Below, one piece after another: positions 7,251-7,971 of a stretch of DNA of 7,971 nucleotides; positions within the stretch are counted from its first letter, which is position 1; every line of letters begins with the position of its first letter. Position numbers and translations under genes: made by a program. This stretch comes from an uncultured Clostridia bacterium. GTDB lineage: Bacteria; Bacillota; Clostridia; Christensenellales; Borkfalkiaceae. The stretch covers positions 1-7,971 of the forward strand of contig USSJ01000050.1 in the NCBI GenBank assembly GCA_900557285.1. Reading direction: 5' to 3'. The notes beneath the pieces were generated by a model. It was given only the letters and a program-made list of their open reading frames with translations, did no database searches and was not told the origin of the DNA.

Positions 7251-7424
7251 ATGAAAAACGTTGCAAAGATCGGCGGCAAGCTCGCCATGTTCGCATTCCT
7301 CGCTTTTGTCGGCACCTTTACCCTGTATATCACCAACGGCGAAAACAAGCTCATATACTATGTCATTCGCCCGCTGCTGAACAAGCATTACGATTCCCAG
7401 GTCCGTGACCGCAGGATCGTCTGA
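7251..7424 (+). CDS. Small single-span membrane protein, 57 residues
   Basis: ATG 7251 lies 10 bases behind a textbook AGGAGGA site (7234-7240), 18 bases after the dehydratase-family stop, and before the terminator at 7444. It is therefore very probably the second gene of that transcript. The product starts MKNVAKIGGK, has one hydrophobic segment (about 11-28, LAMFAFLAFVGTFTLYI), then a polar tail with several basic residues ending RDRRIV. It could be a membrane anchor or an uncleaved signal-anchor peptide; there is no lipobox, cysteine or metal motif. Third codon positions are mostly C or G, as in the upstream gene, which supports real coding. I do not recognise a family. A role with the dehydratase-like protein is inferred from position only. 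Confidence 0.75.
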   Translation: MKNVAKIGGKLAMFAFLAFVGTFTLYITNGENKLIYYVIRPLLNKHYDSQVRDRRIV

Positions 7425-7443
7425 TTGCACAATCTAATCACTG

Positions 7444-7473
7444 AGAGGCCCCGATTTTCGGGGCCTCTTTTTT
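7444..7473 (+). terminator. Intrinsic terminator after the dehydratase-family operon
   Basis: An 11-bp perfect stem, AGAGGCCCCGA (7444-7454) with TCGGGGCCTCT (7458-7468), has a 3-base T loop and runs into TTTTTT (7468-7473). It closes the unit holding 5631-7424, 19 bases after the small gene's stop. Confidence 0.95.
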
Positions 7474-7519
7474 GATTGAGGTCATATTGACATTTTTGTT
7501 GAATATGTATAGCAGAGCA

Positions 7520-7560
7520 CTGTTTATATGCAAAAAAACCTGAATTTTTCATATAAACAG
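7520..7560. repeat. 11-bp perfect inverted repeat upstream of the CooC-like gene
   Basis: CTGTTTATATG (7520-7530) is repeated as its exact complement at 7550-7560. Inside it, AAAAA (7532-7536) can pair with TTTTT (7545-7549) after one unpaired base, leaving a short loop. The dyad lies just upstream of the candidate promoter at 7573-7601 and could be an operator for a dimeric regulator or a cruciform/RNA hairpin. No T-tract follows, so terminator function is unlikely. No known operator consensus is recognised. Confidence 0.6.
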
Positions 7561-7572
7561 ACGTATATTCTC

Positions 7573-7601
7573 TTGCAAATCCAAGGCACTTGTGTTAAAC
7601 T
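7573..7601 (+). promoter_or_regulatory. Candidate promoter of the CooC-like ATPase gene
   Basis: TTGCAA (7573-7578), a 17-base spacer and TAAACT (7596-7601) match sigma-A boxes at 4 of 6 positions each, and TGT directly before the -10 makes it an extended -10 type. Transcription would start near 7608, about 47 bases before TTG 7655. A second possibility is TTGACA (7487-7492), but its best -10 (TATAGC, 7508-7513) is only 15 bases away. Confidence 0.45.
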
Positions 7602-7640
7602 GTTATCAAAATGCGTAAGGTATGTCTAAGCGCAATTGAA

Positions 7641-7646
7641 GGGGGG
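7641..7646 (+). promoter_or_regulatory. Ribosome-binding site that sets the TTG start
   Basis: GGGGGG with a preceding GAA lies 8 bases before TTG 7655. The frame has a stop at 7637-7639 and no ATG or GTG between that stop and the Walker A motif, so TTG is the only usable start. Confidence 0.65.
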
Positions 7647-7654
7647 ACGTATTA

Positions 7655-7971
7655 TTGGAAAATAAAGCAAAGATCATAGCGGTTGCCGGTAAAGGCGGCG
7701 TCGGCAAGACGTCGATTTCGGCGTCGATCGTAAGACTTTTAGTGGAAAACTTTCCGGATAAAAAGATCCTTGCGATAGATGCAGACCCCGCTGTCGGCCT
7801 GTCTGTCGCTCTCGGCGTTGATGTTAAGCTCACACTTGACGATATCCGTATGAGCATTGTTGACAGCGTCGAAAACGGCGAAACAAGAGAAGCGCTCGAG
7901 CTTCTGAGCGAGGCGCGATTCAAGATCTTTGACGCACTGGTCGAAATGCCCGGCTTTGCATTTCTCGGCAT
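7655..7971 (+). CDS. CooC/MinD/NifH-type P-loop ATPase, 3' end outside window
   Basis: The first 105 residues are present; the gene runs past the window edge. It begins MENKAKIIAVAGKGGVGKTS, with the deviant Walker A (KGGVGKT, 13-19) of the SIMIBI class that includes MinD, ParA, NifH, ArsA and CooC. IDADPAVGLSVALG (41-54) resembles CooC-type proteins, which insert nickel or otherwise mature CO dehydrogenase and related metalloenzymes, or act as ATP-driven reductases. It is not a plasmid partition ParA by neighbourhood. The start is TTG, the only in-frame option. It lies downstream of a terminated dehydratase-family unit on the same strand and has its own likely promoter. A role in activating or maturing an anaerobic metalloenzyme is plausible but inferred; the diagnostic cysteine region lies beyond the window. 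Confidence 0.85.
   Translation, partial: MENKAKIIAVAGKGGVGKTSISASIVRLLVENFPDKKILAIDADPAVGLSVALGVDVKLTLDDIRMSIVDSVENGETREALELLSEARFKIFDALVEMPGFAFLG

Noticed and set aside
5325..7430. Open minus-strand frame of about 700 codons opposite the ATPase fragment and dehydratase-family gene
   Set aside because: It is antisense to a gene with clear family motifs, has no ribosome-binding site, and its low-complexity His/Val/Glu-rich protein is what GC-ending codons produce on the opposite strand.
7611..7679. Possible 22-codon leader peptide from ATG 7611 overlapping the CooC-like start
   Set aside because: No ribosome-binding site precedes it, the residues show no attenuation-type codon run, and it overlaps the next gene out of frame.

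Overview
The window looks like genomic DNA of an anaerobic Bacillota (Clostridia-type) bacterium, probably uncultured. The evidence is strong purine-rich ribosome-binding sites on every gene, near-consensus sigma-A promoters, a TTG start, a bacterial-type valyl-tRNA synthetase, a lipoprotein-type ABC substrate-binding protein, and a 2-hydroxyacyl-CoA dehydratase family protein of the kind found in amino-acid-fermenting anaerobes. No tRNA, rRNA, CRISPR array or recognisable insertion sequence is visible.

Layout. Positions 1-858 (minus) hold the 5' part of an unrecognised membrane protein: an N-terminal soluble domain, a C-C-H-C zinc-binding motif and several transmembrane segments. It has its own promoter (888-916). 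Positions 1170-3794 (minus) are a complete valS, with a perfect consensus promoter upstream (3888-3916) and an intrinsic terminator downstream (1134-1165). Going the other way, 4192-5199 (plus) encodes an NMT1/SsuA-type substrate-binding lipoprotein. A 14-bp perfect hairpin follows, then an ABC ATPase (5272-5613) that stops after the Q-loop. The second half of the ATPase and the membrane permease are absent.

Only 17 bases after the stop of that fragment begins a complete 533-residue 2-hydroxyacyl-CoA dehydratase family protein (5631-7232). Its codon preference is opposite to its left-hand neighbours: GAG and AAG predominate instead of GAA and AAA. A 57-residue single-span membrane protein (7251-7424) and a strong terminator (7444-7473) follow. 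After a 180-base regulatory region with an 11-bp perfect inverted repeat and a candidate promoter, a CooC/MinD/NifH-type ATPase starts from TTG at 7655 and runs off the window.

Main point. The window seems to be two blocks joined near 5600-5615. The left block is a housekeeping gene plus the start of an importer operon. The right block is a 2-hydroxyacyl-CoA dehydratase unit with a CooC-like ATPase. The join cuts the ABC ATPase in two. It may be a real recombination or insertion boundary, or an assembly chimera; the sequence alone cannot decide. If the right block is real and contiguous, the set of long dehydratase-family subunit, small membrane protein and CooC-like ATPase is the best candidate here for an uncharacterised system. 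No partner subunit or classical ASKHA-type activase is in view.
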